A stretch of DNA of 64,000 nucleotides. It comes from Pseudoalteromonas luteoviolacea (lineage in GTDB: Bacteria; Pseudomonadota; Gammaproteobacteria; Enterobacterales; Alteromonadaceae). Where the stretch lies: contig NZ_MAUJ01000004.1 in assembly GCF_001696455.1 (NCBI RefSeq), positions 124,001-188,000 of the forward strand. Reading direction: 5' to 3'. How positions within the stretch are numbered: the stretch's first letter is position 1; the number at the start of each line of letters is the position of its first letter. The position numbers were made by a program, and so were the translations under genes. Positions 1 through 9,266 of the stretch are shown here, piece by piece. Under the pieces are notes generated by a model. That model worked only from the letters and a program-made list of their open reading frames with translations, did no database searches and was not told where the DNA came from.

Positions 1-38
1 ATCATGCGCAAATGATGCGCGTACTGATGGAAGACTAA
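1..38 (+). CDS. C-terminal end of a gene cut by the window edge
   Basis: In one plus-strand frame the window opens with eleven sense codons ending MMRVLMED and a TAA at 36-38. A REP-type palindrome starts on the next base, the same position relative to a stop codon seen at other copies in the window. This supports a real 3' end, but too little protein is visible to name it. Confidence 0.35.
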   Translation, partial: HAQMMRVLMED

Positions 39-63
39 ATCAAAGGGGTCAGAGTCATTTGAT
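39..63 (+). repeat. REP-type palindrome, copy 1
   Basis: ATCAAA and TTTGAT arms enclose the core GGGGTCAGAGTC. It starts directly after the TAA at 36-38 and reads in the sense of that gene. It is one of eight related copies and is probably a target of the RAYT transposase at 9631-10347. Confidence 0.8.
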
Positions 64-181
64 CCCATAAATGATTAACTCGTAGTCCTCGTAAGGGGGA
101 GTTCCTTGTGAGGGAGAAAGTTGCGTATGGAGCATCAATGGTGATGGCGCTGTAAATCCGTTATTCGATGTTGTTATTTTT

Positions 182-209
182 TTGGCACGAGCTAGTTTGT
201 TAATATAGT
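182..209 (+). promoter_or_regulatory. Sigma70-type promoter candidate
   Basis: TTGGCA at 182-187 and TATAGT at 204-209 are separated by 16 bp and lie about 20 bp upstream of the ABC ATPase start. Both boxes are close to consensus. No experimental evidence is available. Confidence 0.4.
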
Positions 210-230
210 AACTATGCACCAAAGCAAGCT

Positions 231-1112
231 ATGGAGAGACTTGTGCTAAAAGTTTGTAATCTTTCTAAATCCTACAAAGGGTCACTGGCGTTAAACAATA
301 TAAACCTCACTATTAAAAAAGGCATGTTTGGGTTGCTTGGCCCAAATGGCGCGGGTAAATCATCTCTGATGCGCTCGATTGCCACATTGCAATCAGCTGA
401 TTCAGGCTACATTGAATATGATGGTATATGCGTGTCAGCTCATGCTCATGAAGTTAGACGGAGGTTAGGTTATTTACCACAAGATTTTGGTGTTTACCCG
501 AATATAAGTGCAATTCGTTTACTGGATCATCTTGCAGCCCTCAAAGGGTTCGCTAACAAAAGCCAGCGAAAAGAGGCTGTGTCATCGCTATTAATTAAAA
601 CAAATTTATACGAGCAAAGAAAAAGGGCAGTATCAACATTCTCTGGTGGGATGAAGCAAAGATTTGGAATTGCGCAGGCATTACTTGGTGATCCAGACCT
701 AATCATAGTGGATGAGCCAACTGCTGGGCTAGATCCGCAAGAGCGTAATCGGTTTTACAACTTATTATGTGAGTTGTCTGAAGACAAAGTTGTCGTATTA
801 TCAACCCATATTGTTGAAGATGTCTCAGAACTTTGCACTGAATGTGCCATCATGAATCGGGGAGAGATTGTTCTGCAAGGAAGTCCTGCTAATTTAATCT
901 CATCTTTATCTGGGCAAGTGTGGCGTGGTGTTGTTGCTAAAGAAACGCTTTCGCAGGTTGAACAATCATACAATGTGATATCCAAAAAAAGATTTGCAGG
1001 AGAAATCATCGCATCTGTTGTTCAAGATGAGCAACCTGAGGGTTTTTTACCAGCTACAGTCGATTTAGAAGATGTTTATTTTGCTACCTTAGCACAAGCA
1101 AAAATCCAGTAG
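231..1112 (+). CDS. ABC transporter ATP-binding protein (CcmA/ABC-2 type)
   Basis: This is a 293-aa cytoplasmic ATPase that should drive the permease encoded 16 bp downstream. The Walker A motif GPNGAGKSS lies near residues 37-45. It is followed by a Q-loop region (YLPQDFGVYP), an FSGGMKQR signature, a Walker B ending in DEPTAGLDP, and an H-loop STHIVED. The C-terminal ~80 residues are the variable tail usual for ABC-2 ATPases. The ATG at 231 has only a weak ribosome site, and TTG 241 is an alternative start. Because its partner is fused to an M1-peptidase-like domain, the transporter may handle peptides or peptide-bearing products; the substrate is not visible in the sequence. Confidence 0.93.
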   Translation: MERLVLKVCNLSKSYKGSLALNNINLTIKKGMFGLLGPNGAGKSSLMRSIATLQSADSGYIEYDGICVSAHAHEVRRRLGYLPQDFGVYPNISAIRLLDHLAALKGFANKSQRKEAVSSLLIKTNLYEQRKRAVSTFSGGMKQRFGIAQALLGDPDLIIVDEPTAGLDPQERNRFYNLLCELSEDKVVVLSTHIVEDVSELCTECAIMNRGEIVLQGSPANLISSLSGQVWRGVVAKETLSQVEQSYNVISKKRFAGEIIASVVQDEQPEGFLPATVDLEDVYFATLAQAKIQ

Positions 1113-1128
1113 AGTAGGGATAATATAA

Positions 1129-4100
1129 ATGTTTATCAATACTGTACGATTTGAGCTATTTACTATTTTTTCGCGCTGGATGGTCTATGTTCTGGCTTTG
1201 TTACTCGTATCACTCTCTGCATACGAAGTGTTTGAGTACGGGACCAGTTATCAAATTGTGCCTATTAATGCGCCTTATACTTATATCGAGCTTGCAAGGG
1301 GTGCAAGTATTATTCTAATGGTTCTCACGGCTATATTTGTCGGGAGGGTCGCTCTGAGTAATCATACCTATTCAATGCAAGAGCTGATTTTTTGCCGGCC
1401 TATTAACCCTTGGAAATATCACATTGCGAGAGTTGTCGCAGTCTATTTTGTGATTGGTACACTGTCTTGTTTAACTGTCATAATGAATGCAATTAGCGCC
1501 TACATCGGTTGGAAGTGGAGCTTACTGTCATATGATGTGGTCGGCCCATTTCAATGGCGTTTTGTTGTTTCTCCACTGGTGCTAATTATGCTGCCCAACG
1601 CGCTTTTTTATACTTTACTATTTTACGCCATAAGTATTGTGATTAAGAGCCAACGCGCGGTTGCTGCGGTGTCAATGGCACTTGTCGTGGCAACCGCTTT
1701 ACTCTTTGCTTGGGCGGAAGTGGCTAGGCTTGATGAAAGCAGATATATGCATGAGTGGCTGATGGTTTTGGATATGTCGGCTTTGTCTCATATTGTGGAT
1801 CAAACCGTTTACTGGAGTGCCAGTGACAAGCAGACTCAAACCCTCGGCCTTGAACCTATTTTTTTGTTAAATAGGGTGTTTTGGCTAATTGCCACGTTAG
1901 CTGTTTTTATTGGGGCAATCAAAATAAGTTTAGTGCAAAAGAGCTTGGCTCCATATAAGCGCAAAGACATCAACGAAATGGATAGCCAAAATACTTATCC
2001 TGAGCAAGGCATACATGCAATAGAAAGTCTGCCGAGCAATATTTGGTTTTTTTATCGACAACTAAAATTTGAGGTATTGCACGTCGCTGCAAAGCCTTCG
2101 TTTTGGTTTGTTTTAGGGTTAAGTGTATTTCTGACACTTTGGTCTCCTATGGAAAGCAGTTATGGTACACCACTTTGGCGGCTGACTTATGCAATGATTG
2201 AACATTTAGGTGACGTGTTACTACTGCCCATCTTTATGGTTTTACTCTTTTATTGTCCCGAACTGATATGGCGAGAACGAGAGTCTAGAGCGGGGGCTAT
2301 TTTAGAGTGTTATCCGATAAAAAACTGGCTGCTGTGGAGCGCTAAATTTATTGCTGCACTGTTTATTGTGATGGCTATTTTGGCTGTTTCAGTAGTTGCG
2401 TCGGTGAAACTGCAGCTTGATAGTGGAATAGAAGCCATAAATATAAATCAATACCTGTTTAGTGTTGGGGGTCTTCATGTTTTTCAAGTGGCGTGTTTGC
2501 TTTCTCTCACATTCTTCGTTCATGCGATTAGCTTAAATAGGGCAACAGGTACCGCCGCGATGGCTGTGTTACTACTCGCGTTTCAATTTACACCGCCCAT
2601 GCTTAGTTTTGCTAATTCTCCACCTTTGACCTACTCAGATTTAAATGGATATGGGCAATCTATTGCGGAAACATTAGTCTACTTTACTTATTGGGGTAGC
2701 CTGTCTGTAATTCTGGCTGTTTTAGGTTATTTACTTTGGCCTAGAGGGGAAAGTACAGAGTTAAGGACTCGGTTGTCATTTTTGCCTCAGCAATTGTCTA
2801 TCAAAGACCAAAAGTTGATTTTGCTAAGCAGTATCATGTTCGTTGCTGCGGGGTCTCATATTTTTTACCACTCTATTTTGTTTCCCGCTACATCTGTACT
2901 TGATGTGGATGAGGATGTTGTTGCGGCTTACGAGCATGCGTTTATATCTCATCGGAACAAAATACCACCTGTTGTTCAGCGGGTTGATATCCATGCTGAT
3001 GTTTACCCTAAAGTACCCAGTATTAAGGCGACGGCTAAGCTTAGTTTGCTTAACTCACAAAATACACCTGTGGATAAAATGATAGTCAACAGCCCACTGT
3101 TTATGGGTCAATGGAAGGTGGAAAGTGGCTATGGGAAGCTAAAATCGGTTGGCTTAGAGGTTGGTAGTTGGTTTGTCTTTAATACACCGCTGCAACCCGG
3201 TGAGACAGCAGATCTTGAAATCACTGTGGAGCTCGCCCCTAATATTTACGACAACGTGAGCCAGATTGTAGAAAATGGCACTTTTATAAACAATAAAGAG
3301 TTGTTTCCATTCTTTGGCTATGACGCAACCATGCATATTACTGATCCTGAGAAACGCAGTGAGTATGGTTTAAAAGGGGAGGTAAATGTCGTTAATGACA
3401 TCGATGATAGCACTTTTCATACTGATTCATTGATAGGGGAGGCGGTTACATTCCGTGCGGAGTTAACAACGGATGCTGATCAACTCGCTTTAGCCCCTGG
3501 TGTGCTCACAGAGCATAGGATAGATGGTGATAGAGCCAAATATACCTACACGATGAAGCAGCCGATGGTCAATTATTACAGTATTCAATCCTTTAAATTA
3601 AAAGTAAAACGTGACCGCCATAAGGGAGTGGATTTACAGATACATTATCACCCTGATCATCAATGGAATATTGATACAATGATGGAGGCTGCAAAGGATT
3701 CTTTGGACTATTTCTCCAATGCATTTGGCCCTTATCAGTACTCTGAGCTTCGTATTATAGAATTTCCACGCTACAGAAAGTTTGCTCAAAGCTTTGCCAA
3801 TACGATCCCTTTTAGTGAGGATATTGGTTTTCGCCATGATACGCGAAGAGCCAACACATACAATATGCCTTACTATATTACGGCACATGAGGTTGCTCAT
3901 CAGTGGTGGGGGCACCAACTAATTGCGGCAAATGTTGAAGGTGCTGACATGCTCATTGAAAGCTTAGCTGAGTATTCTGCATTAAAAGTTGTGGCACAAA
4001 GATACTATCATGGCACTTTGAGGCAATATAAAAAATACGCCCTTGATCATTATTTAACTGAACGAGGTCGAGAGCTTGAGTACCCTCTCTACATCACTGC

Positions 4101-4677
4101 ATTACAAGGCTTTGTTCATTATGAAAAAGGTGCTTTAGCAATGCTAGCGCTGGCGCACAGTATTGGAGAAAGTAAACTAAATCAGTTGTTGAAAAAGTTT
4201 ATTGAAGAACAAAGAGTTTCATCAAAGTTTGCCACAACCAATGATTTGATCGCACTGATTAACGAGCATGTTGATTCTAAGCAACAAGCACTCGTTCATG
4301 ATTTATTTCACGAAATAACTTTTTATAGTCTGCGTGTTGATAATGTAGTCGTCGGTGAGAAAAATACAGAAACAGGGCGTTACCCAGTGACCATCACCAT
4401 AGACGCTAGAAAGTTTTATGCAGATGAATATGGCAAAGAGACTGAAGCTGAGCTAGATGACTTAATCGAAGTCGCATTAGTGGCAGATAGCCCCGAAGAT
4501 GTAAAGCGTTCACTCAATGAATATCATCGTCAGGATTATCCAATTAAATCAGGCCTCAACACAATTTTGATAGAAGCATATAATCCATTCGGAATGTTTG
4601 TGGTTGTTGACCCCTATATGCATCGTATTGATAAAAATAGCAAAGATAACTTTTTACAGATAGATTACGCCCCGTAG
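1129..4677 (+). CDS. ABC-2 permease fused to an M1-family aminopeptidase
   Basis: This is a 1182-aa protein. The N-terminal ~560 residues hold two blocks of hydrophobic segments of ABC-2 permease type. After a last membrane segment near 565-585 the rest is a large soluble M1-peptidase-like region. It contains HEVAH at 920-924 followed by QWWGH, a likely third zinc ligand Glu944 in ESLAEYSAL, and an HYEKG motif with Tyr998 at the place of the M1 catalytic tyrosine. The HExxH-to-Glu gap is 19 residues rather than the classical 18. I recall the same spacing in other permease/M1 fusions but could not check it. GAMEN is absent; EFPRY with FAQSFANTIPFSE stands where the exopeptidase motif normally lies. 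It forms an operon with the ATPase. Substrate and direction of transport are unknown. Confidence 0.9.
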   Translation: MFINTVRFELFTIFSRWMVYVLALLLVSLSAYEVFEYGTSYQIVPINAPYTYIELARGASIILMVLTAIFVGRVALSNHTYSMQELIFCRPINPWKYHIARVVAVYFVIGTLSCLTVIMNAISAYIGWKWSLLSYDVVGPFQWRFVVSPLVLIMLPNALFYTLLFYAISIVIKSQRAVAAVSMALVVATALLFAWAEVARLDESRYMHEWLMVLDMSALSHIVDQTVYWSASDKQTQTLGLEPIFLLNRVFWLIATLAVFIGAIKISLVQKSLAPYKRKDINEMDSQNTYPEQGIHAIESLPSNIWFFYRQLKFEVLHVAAKPSFWFVLGLSVFLTLWSPMESSYGTPLWRLTYAMIEHLGDVLLLPIFMVLLFYCPELIWRERESRAGAILECYPIKNWLLWSAKFIAALFIVMAILAVSVVASVKLQLDSGIEAININQYLFSVGGLHVFQVACLLSLTFFVHAISLNRATGTAAMAVLLLAFQFTPPMLSFANSPPLTYSDLNGYGQSIAETLVYFTYWGSLSVILAVLGYLLWPRGESTELRTRLSFLPQQLSIKDQKLILLSSIMFVAAGSHIFYHSILFPATSVLDVDEDVVAAYEHAFISHRNKIPPVVQRVDIHADVYPKVPSIKATAKLSLLNSQNTPVDKMIVNSPLFMGQWKVESGYGKLKSVGLEVGSWFVFNTPLQPGETADLEITVELAPNIYDNVSQIVENGTFINNKELFPFFGYDATMHITDPEKRSEYGLKGEVNVVNDIDDSTFHTDSLIGEAVTFRAELTTDADQLALAPGVLTEHRIDGDRAKYTYTMKQPMVNYYSIQSFKLKVKRDRHKGVDLQIHYHPDHQWNIDTMMEAAKDSLDYFSNAFGPYQYSELRIIEFPRYRKFAQSFANTIPFSEDIGFRHDTRRANTYNMPYYITAHEVAHQWWGHQLIAANVEGADMLIESLAEYSALKVVAQRYYHGTLRQYKKYALDHYLTERGRELEYPLYITALQGFVHYEKGALAMLALAHSIGESKLNQLLKKFIEEQRVSSKFATTNDLIALINEHVDSKQQALVHDLFHEITFYSLRVDNVVVGEKNTETGRYPVTITIDARKFYADEYGKETEAELDDLIEVALVADSPEDVKRSLNEYHRQDYPIKSGLNTILIEAYNPFGMFVVVDPYMHRIDKNSKDNFLQIDYAP

Positions 4678-4766
4678 CTAAAGGTGGGGAGTAGTTGACC
4701 CATATATATCAAAGATGTCTAAATCGAACGTCAGAGCTAAAGTCTGCTTATCATGGGCTTGGTTTT

Positions 4767-4846
4767 GGAGTGGTCGAAGGAGAGGAAAATCGACGACAAT
4801 AGATATATAGATACAGTCAGAATATCAATGACTCTGACCCCATTGA
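4767..4846 (-). repeat. 80-bp direct repeat, copy A, ending in REP copy 2
   Basis: It starts with GGAGTGGTCGAAGGAGAGG and ends with the REP palindrome TCAATG...CATTGA at 4825-4846. It matches 6563-6642 in the same orientation at 74 of 80 positions by hand alignment. The REP core reads GGGGTCAGAGTC on the minus strand, in the sense of the oxidoreductase that ends 13 bp away. Confidence 0.85.
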
Positions 4847-4859
4847 ATTGAACATATTG

Positions 4860-5519
4860 CTAATTGGCTATATAAACAGCTTTACCAAAATAGTTATTAC
4901 TTTTTACTTGTTCAAGTAAAAACGCCGCTAAGCTGTGAATAGATACGTTGCCTCCTTGGAATTTCTTGTGGCTCGTTTTCAACGGTTTTGTAGTTTCAGC
5001 ATCATCTAATTTTGCAGCGCGGGCAATGGTAAAATTCACTTGACTGTTTAATAGTATTCGCAATTCTTGTTCGCGATCTAAGTAAATATCACCTAGAACT
5101 TTGGGGGCAAGTTTGTTTAATAATAGTCGCATGAAAAGATTATTTTCATCATCAGGATGTTGCAAGCTCGCGCCGCCCATCAATATTAAGCGGCTAATAT
5201 TATGCTTATTCATTAAGGGTAAAATGGCTTGAGTACTTTTAGTTGAACCAAACTCTTTTGCTGAAGACTTAGCTAATTTTATACTGTGGTTTATCCCCGA
5301 AGGACCCAGTGTAGACACTATTGCATCGGCACCGGTTAGCAACTTATCTAGGGCTTCTGGATCTGTAGCATCACCTTTTATTACGCGGATTAGTTTATGC
5401 TCTGTCACCTTTTTAGGATTTCGTGCTAATACATTTAACTGGTAACCAAGTTCTAGTGCTTGTTTAATCACCTGCTGTCCAACGCGACCTGTTCCGCCAA
5501 TAATTGCTAGTGTATTCAC
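4860..5519 (-). CDS. NAD(P)H-binding oxidoreductase (atypical SDR)
   Basis: This is a 219-aa single-domain Rossmann protein. The N-terminus has the dinucleotide motif GGTGRVG (about residues 8-14), followed by VLARNPKKV, whose basic residues suggest NADP preference. GDATDPEALDKLLTGADAIVSTLGP is typical of the NAD(P)H-binding (NmrA/YwnB-like) group. There is no clear YxxxK catalytic pair, so it may be a reductase of small quinones or aldehydes, or a redox sensor; the substrate is not known. It is divergent from the LysR gene at 5669 with a strong palindrome between them, so it is probably that regulator's target. The pair is enclosed by 80-bp direct repeats. Confidence 0.85.
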   Translation of the reverse strand: MNTLAIIGGTGRVGQQVIKQALELGYQLNVLARNPKKVTEHKLIRVIKGDATDPEALDKLLTGADAIVSTLGPSGINHSIKLAKSSAKEFGSTKSTQAILPLMNKHNISRLILMGGASLQHPDDENNLFMRLLLNKLAPKVLGDIYLDREQELRILLNSQVNFTIARAAKLDDAETTKPLKTSHKKFQGGNVSIHSLAAFLLEQVKSNNYFGKAVYIAN

Positions 5520-5601
5520 TATGTATACCTTCTAAATAAATTTGATAAATCATTATCTACGTTTTTATTGGTGATTATTAGTAGGTTAATACTTAAATTA
5601 C

Positions 5602-5620
5602 TGATACTTTTTTGGTATCA
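5602..5620. promoter_or_regulatory. LysR-type operator between divergent genes
   Basis: TGATAC (5602-5607) and GTATCA (5615-5620) form a perfect inverted repeat with a 7-bp centre, and it contains a T-N11-A core. It lies between the divergent oxidoreductase and LysR starts. Dyads of this form are the usual LysR binding sites. Confidence 0.6.
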
Positions 5621-5668
5621 ATTAGTGTATTTTAAAACGAAATAGGTAATTAAATTGGAGAAGGTGCT

Positions 5669-6553
5669 GTGATAGTCAACTATTTAAAAGCTATGGCAAT
5701 TTTTAGTTTAGTGGCTGAAACCGGTAGTTTCACTGCAGCAGGTGAAAAGCTCAAAATGCCAAGGGGAAAAGTCAGCGAACAAGTTAGCCGACTTGAAGAT
5801 TATTTAGGAGTAAAACTACTACAGCGCAGTACGCGAAAGGTTAGCATTACTGATGAAGGCCGGACGCTTTTTCAACAAGTGAAAACACTACTTCCTACTG
5901 TGATACAAGCAGTGGATGAAGTTAAAAGTTTTAATACCGAAATTAAGGGCAAGATTAGGTTAACCACGACTCAGGATCATTATGAAACGCTATTAGTACC
6001 TCTATTAAAGCAGTTCAGCCTCCAGTACCCTCAAGTCCAGTTTGATTTGCTTATTAGTGAGGAGCCGCTTTCAATTATTGAAGACTCTATTGATTTGGCT
6101 ATTAGATCGGGAGAGTTGCCCGACTCCAATTTAGTATCATTGCCACTAACTGCTACCCAACTCAAGCTTTACGCTAGTCCCTTGTTAGATGAGTTACCCA
6201 AGAGGCCTGAGGAATTGTCTGAGTTTCCGTGGGTGACTATTTCGAATACGCAGGCATTATCTAATTTGGCTTTAAAACATAGAGGGGGGGAATTAGTGCA
6301 CGTAAGACTTGAGAGCCAGCATCAAGCTAATAATATTGCTAGTTATCGGCCATTATTAGAACATGGTTTTGGGATAGGTGTGTTAGCGGAGATCACAGGG
6401 AATGAATTAGTGAAGCAAAAGCGTTTAGTGCCAGTGTTGCCAGAATGGCAAGCACATCATTTGCAATTATCATTAATTTACCCAGCAAGATTACATATGG
6501 CACAACGAACTCGATTGTTGATAGAATTTATACGTGTCAATTTAAGCGACTAG
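5669..6553 (+). CDS. LysR-family transcriptional regulator
   Basis: This is a 294-aa protein of normal family length. The N-terminal winged helix (residues ~1-65) contains FTAAGEKLKMPRGKVSEQVSRLEDYLGVKLLQRSTRKVSIT. The effector-binding domain starts near residue 90 (GKIRLTTTQDHYE). The GTG start at 5669 is chosen because GGAGAAGG lies about 6 bp upstream and the HTH follows at the usual distance. It is divergent from the oxidoreductase, and the 5602-5620 dyad is the likely shared operator. The inducer cannot be told from sequence. Confidence 0.92.
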   Translation: MIVNYLKAMAIFSLVAETGSFTAAGEKLKMPRGKVSEQVSRLEDYLGVKLLQRSTRKVSITDEGRTLFQQVKTLLPTVIQAVDEVKSFNTEIKGKIRLTTTQDHYETLLVPLLKQFSLQYPQVQFDLLISEEPLSIIEDSIDLAIRSGELPDSNLVSLPLTATQLKLYASPLLDELPKRPEELSEFPWVTISNTQALSNLALKHRGGELVHVRLESQHQANNIASYRPLLEHGFGIGVLAEITGNELVKQKRLVPVLPEWQAHHLQLSLIYPARLHMAQRTRLLIEFIRVNLSD

Positions 6554-6562
6554 CAAGTTAAA

Positions 6563-6642
6563 GGAGTGGTCGAAGGAGAGGAAGATCGATGGCATTAGAT
6601 ATGTAGATACAGTCCGAATATCAATGACTCTGACCCCATTGA
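6563..6642 (-). repeat. 80-bp direct repeat, copy B, ending in REP copy 3
   Basis: This is the second copy of the 4767-4846 element in the same orientation, with six mismatches by hand alignment. It begins 9 bp after the LysR stop, and its REP core occupies 6621-6642. Together with copy A it encloses exactly the oxidoreductase and LysR genes. Confidence 0.85.
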
Positions 6643-6681
6643 TATTGGCCACGGGCGTGTGGCCAATATGATATTAACTAA

Positions 6682-8139
6682 TTAAAAGCACTTGTACTCT
6701 TCGCCGCCATTAATGTAATCACGTTGCCAATAGCAGGTTTTAGTGATGCGTTCTTTACAAATGTGGGCAAAATTGTGGTTAAACACATATTGGTTTGTAC
6801 CACCTGAATCTTGAAGGATAAACAAGTACTGGGCGAACTGATAGGTAATATCCCACCACATTTCTGGGTTTGTAGGTGTGCCGCGATAGCTCCTATTGCG
6901 TCTATTAACCGTATCGACACCAGCGCAATCTATTAAATCAATCGTCGTTGAAAACTGACCTTGGCTATCTGCAACTAGACCTTGAGCCCCTAAGTTTTGA
7001 CCTTGATGAGATACAGCGGCTAGTACCACTTGAGCAAAGGGGACTGCCGCACCCGCTGCATCAACAACAGTTCCAGACATGCCCAGTTTATTGTGCGCTT
7101 CAAGTAGTGAAGGGGATAATAAGTTAGTTAGGTTTTCATTATTCCACACACGGGTGTTTGAAATTTTTACGCCAGCATCAGGGTTTGATAGCGTGAAGGC
7201 GTATTGTGCAGATACAGGCGGCTGGCTAGTAGGGTTTGCGCGTGCGCGAAGTACCACGGTTGAATTACCCGTTGTATTTAGATTTACCAATTGGTTATTA
7301 GGCGCTTGTAACCAAGAAGAGCCACCCCAAATTTCTAAAATAAATTGATTGCTTGCGCTGAAGTTAAGTTTAACCTGACTTTGATTTGCCGCTGTTTGAT
7401 ATGTGAAAAAATCTAAGTCATTTTGATTGTCTATATTGCCTTGCACCGTTGCAATAGGGCTTAGTACAGTCGCTTGTGATAGTTTGTCGTTCGATTCATT
7501 TGCATCAAAATCAGGGTGGCTGAACCAACCCATGATAGCGTTATCTGCAGCAGCCCATTGCGTTGATTCTGCCGCTAGAATGTAGGCTCCGGGATCTACT
7601 TTATAGAAGACCTGCTCATTGACTGCATTAGCTTGATTTGACACATCCAATGGGGTCAAGCTGTTGTCATCTTCTAGCTTGAATAGGAATAAGTTGTAGT
7701 CAACATTTGCTGGAATGTTTACCATCACCCCTTCAATTTTTGTTGCTGTTGTCACATCTACGCTATAGCACTGGATCTGCCCTTGTGCAGTAAATGCAGT
7801 GTATACCGCATTGTTTAAATCTAGATTTGGGCAGCCACTGCGCTGTGCTGGTGTCGATGTTGTCGTTGATGTTGTCAATGTTTGAGCGGTATTAAGTTGA
7901 CCTAGCTGGAGCTGCGCTTTAATTTGCTTGGGGTCTTGGACCTGAACTGACAAAGGTTGGCGTTCTAGATTAGGGTATACCTCATTGAGTGTGCCATCCT
8001 GCTGCACGGCACTGGCTATATCTTCAATTTTTAATTGTGGTTTAAAGTTTGTCTCAATTTGCAAATTATGTTGATCAATAGCGGATGCAGTAAAGCTCGC
8101 TAATATTGACATAGATGCACTTATTATTAATTTATTCAC
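6682..8139 (-). CDS. Secreted protein with a PPC-like domain
   Basis: This is a 485-aa protein with a signal peptide (MNKLIISASMSILASFTASA). A Thr-rich linker lies near residues 88-97. Residues ~100-210 and ~215-320 look like bacterial pre-peptidase C-terminal (PPC) beta-sandwich folds (for example DFDANESNDKLSQAT... and NQNDLDFFTYQTA). The last ~140 residues include GTVVDAAGAAVPFAQVVLAAVS, which resembles a carboxypeptidase-regulatory-like fold, and a Cys-containing tail. No catalytic motif is visible, so it is probably a surface or adhesion protein, or an orphan accessory domain protein. REP copy 3 lies 40 bp beyond its stop in its own sense. Confidence 0.75.
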   Translation of the reverse strand: MNKLIISASMSILASFTASAIDQHNLQIETNFKPQLKIEDIASAVQQDGTLNEVYPNLERQPLSVQVQDPKQIKAQLQLGQLNTAQTLTTSTTTSTPAQRSGCPNLDLNNAVYTAFTAQGQIQCYSVDVTTATKIEGVMVNIPANVDYNLFLFKLEDDNSLTPLDVSNQANAVNEQVFYKVDPGAYILAAESTQWAAADNAIMGWFSHPDFDANESNDKLSQATVLSPIATVQGNIDNQNDLDFFTYQTAANQSQVKLNFSASNQFILEIWGGSSWLQAPNNQLVNLNTTGNSTVVLRARANPTSQPPVSAQYAFTLSNPDAGVKISNTRVWNNENLTNLLSPSLLEAHNKLGMSGTVVDAAGAAVPFAQVVLAAVSHQGQNLGAQGLVADSQGQFSTTIDLIDCAGVDTVNRRNRSYRGTPTNPEMWWDITYQFAQYLFILQDSGGTNQYVFNHNFAHICKERITKTCYWQRDYINGGEEYKCF

Positions 8140-8374
8140 GATCTAAGTTCCTTTCGTTAAAATAATAAATCGCATACCGTTTAAAAAATATGCATTTTTA
8201 CTGTATTTAATACGTGGACTATTAGCAATATTGTTGGGTGAAAAATAATCATATTTATTGCGTGTGATCAGTTTTTCCTCTTGTGAGAGCCCAGTTTTTG
8301 GGCTATTTTTAACACACTAATATTTTTTAGATTAAGCTAATTATTTATATACGGCTTTCAAGGATTGGAGCAAA

Positions 8375-9067
8375 ATGATGGAAATTAATCGAAACAGCAT
8401 CGTTACGAGCCAGCAAGAGCTCACTCGCAGCGAGCAATCTTCACTTACAAAGCAACTGAAAGAATCACAAGTTCAATCTGAAGCGCCAACGGCCTCGTCG
8501 AAAGTAACTATGCAAACCCATGTTGGTGTTAGTCAAGAGCACATTAAAATAGCGGAAGACGAAGCAAAAAGAATCACGCTCGCGTATGTTGATGTAATGG
8601 AAAAGACGCAAAGCGCACTTAAAACGAGCTTGGATGAGTTTGATAAATTCAAAACGGAGCAAGCTAGCAAAAACCCTGGTCTAGATTTGAGTGACCTAGA
8701 CTTATATCAAGACAAAGAGGGAAACTTAAAGCTGAGTAGCGATAAGCTCTCTGCTTCGCAGCTAAATGACTTGGAAACGGCGTTGTCTGGCAATGAAAAG
8801 TTGAAAGACGCTTTTACTCAAGTACACAGCGGTATTGTTGAAAGCCTCAAGCTTAAAGACTCCTATCAGTATAGTGATTTAAATTCATCTTCTTTAAATG
8901 GGTCAATCAGATTAAATGAATTGACTGAACAGTACAGTAAACAATTTCACCCTGAGGGCTTTGGGCAAGAATATAAAACACTCTCTGAGCGCTTAAATGT
9001 AGACGCAGGGATGTTTGGCCACTTTTTATCTGAAGCCATGAACCCAACAATACGCACATTCGCATAG
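8375..9067 (+). CDS. Hypothetical protein, Lys/Ser-rich and helical
   Basis: This is a 230-aa protein with no signal peptide or membrane segment. It is rich in Lys, Glu, Ser and Leu, and long stretches (residues ~55-110) should be helical or coiled-coil. GGAG lies about 5 bp upstream of ATG 8375, and ATG 8378 is equally possible. The family is not recognised. Its Gln/Ser/Thr-rich N-terminus is likely disordered. A degenerate REP lies 12 bp after its stop. It could be an exported effector-like protein, but nothing in the sequence proves that. Confidence 0.7.
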   Translation: MMEINRNSIVTSQQELTRSEQSSLTKQLKESQVQSEAPTASSKVTMQTHVGVSQEHIKIAEDEAKRITLAYVDVMEKTQSALKTSLDEFDKFKTEQASKNPGLDLSDLDLYQDKEGNLKLSSDKLSASQLNDLETALSGNEKLKDAFTQVHSGIVESLKLKDSYQYSDLNSSSLNGSIRLNELTEQYSKQFHPEGFGQEYKTLSERLNVDAGMFGHFLSEAMNPTIRTFA

Positions 9068-9078
9068 TTAACATCAAA

Positions 9079-9112
9079 ATCAAAGCGGTCAGCGTCATTT
9101 GACCTCTTTGAT
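9079..9112 (+). repeat. Degenerate REP palindrome, copy 4
   Basis: ATCAAAG (9079-9085) and CTTTGAT (9106-9112) enclose GCGGTCAGCGTC, which differs from the core at two positions. It lies just after the 8375-9067 gene, in its sense. Confidence 0.6.
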
Positions 9113-9266
9113 CCTGCCTCCATTAATTCATTGCTAAGATCTGGCCTGCTCAACTTCTCACCACTTGCTCGCGAGGTTTCCAGCCATTATGCTCTTCATT
9201 CGCAATATATTGGTGTATTATGGTCGCTATTGTTTATGAAAAAGTTAGACCGTGAGAGCAGGTAAT

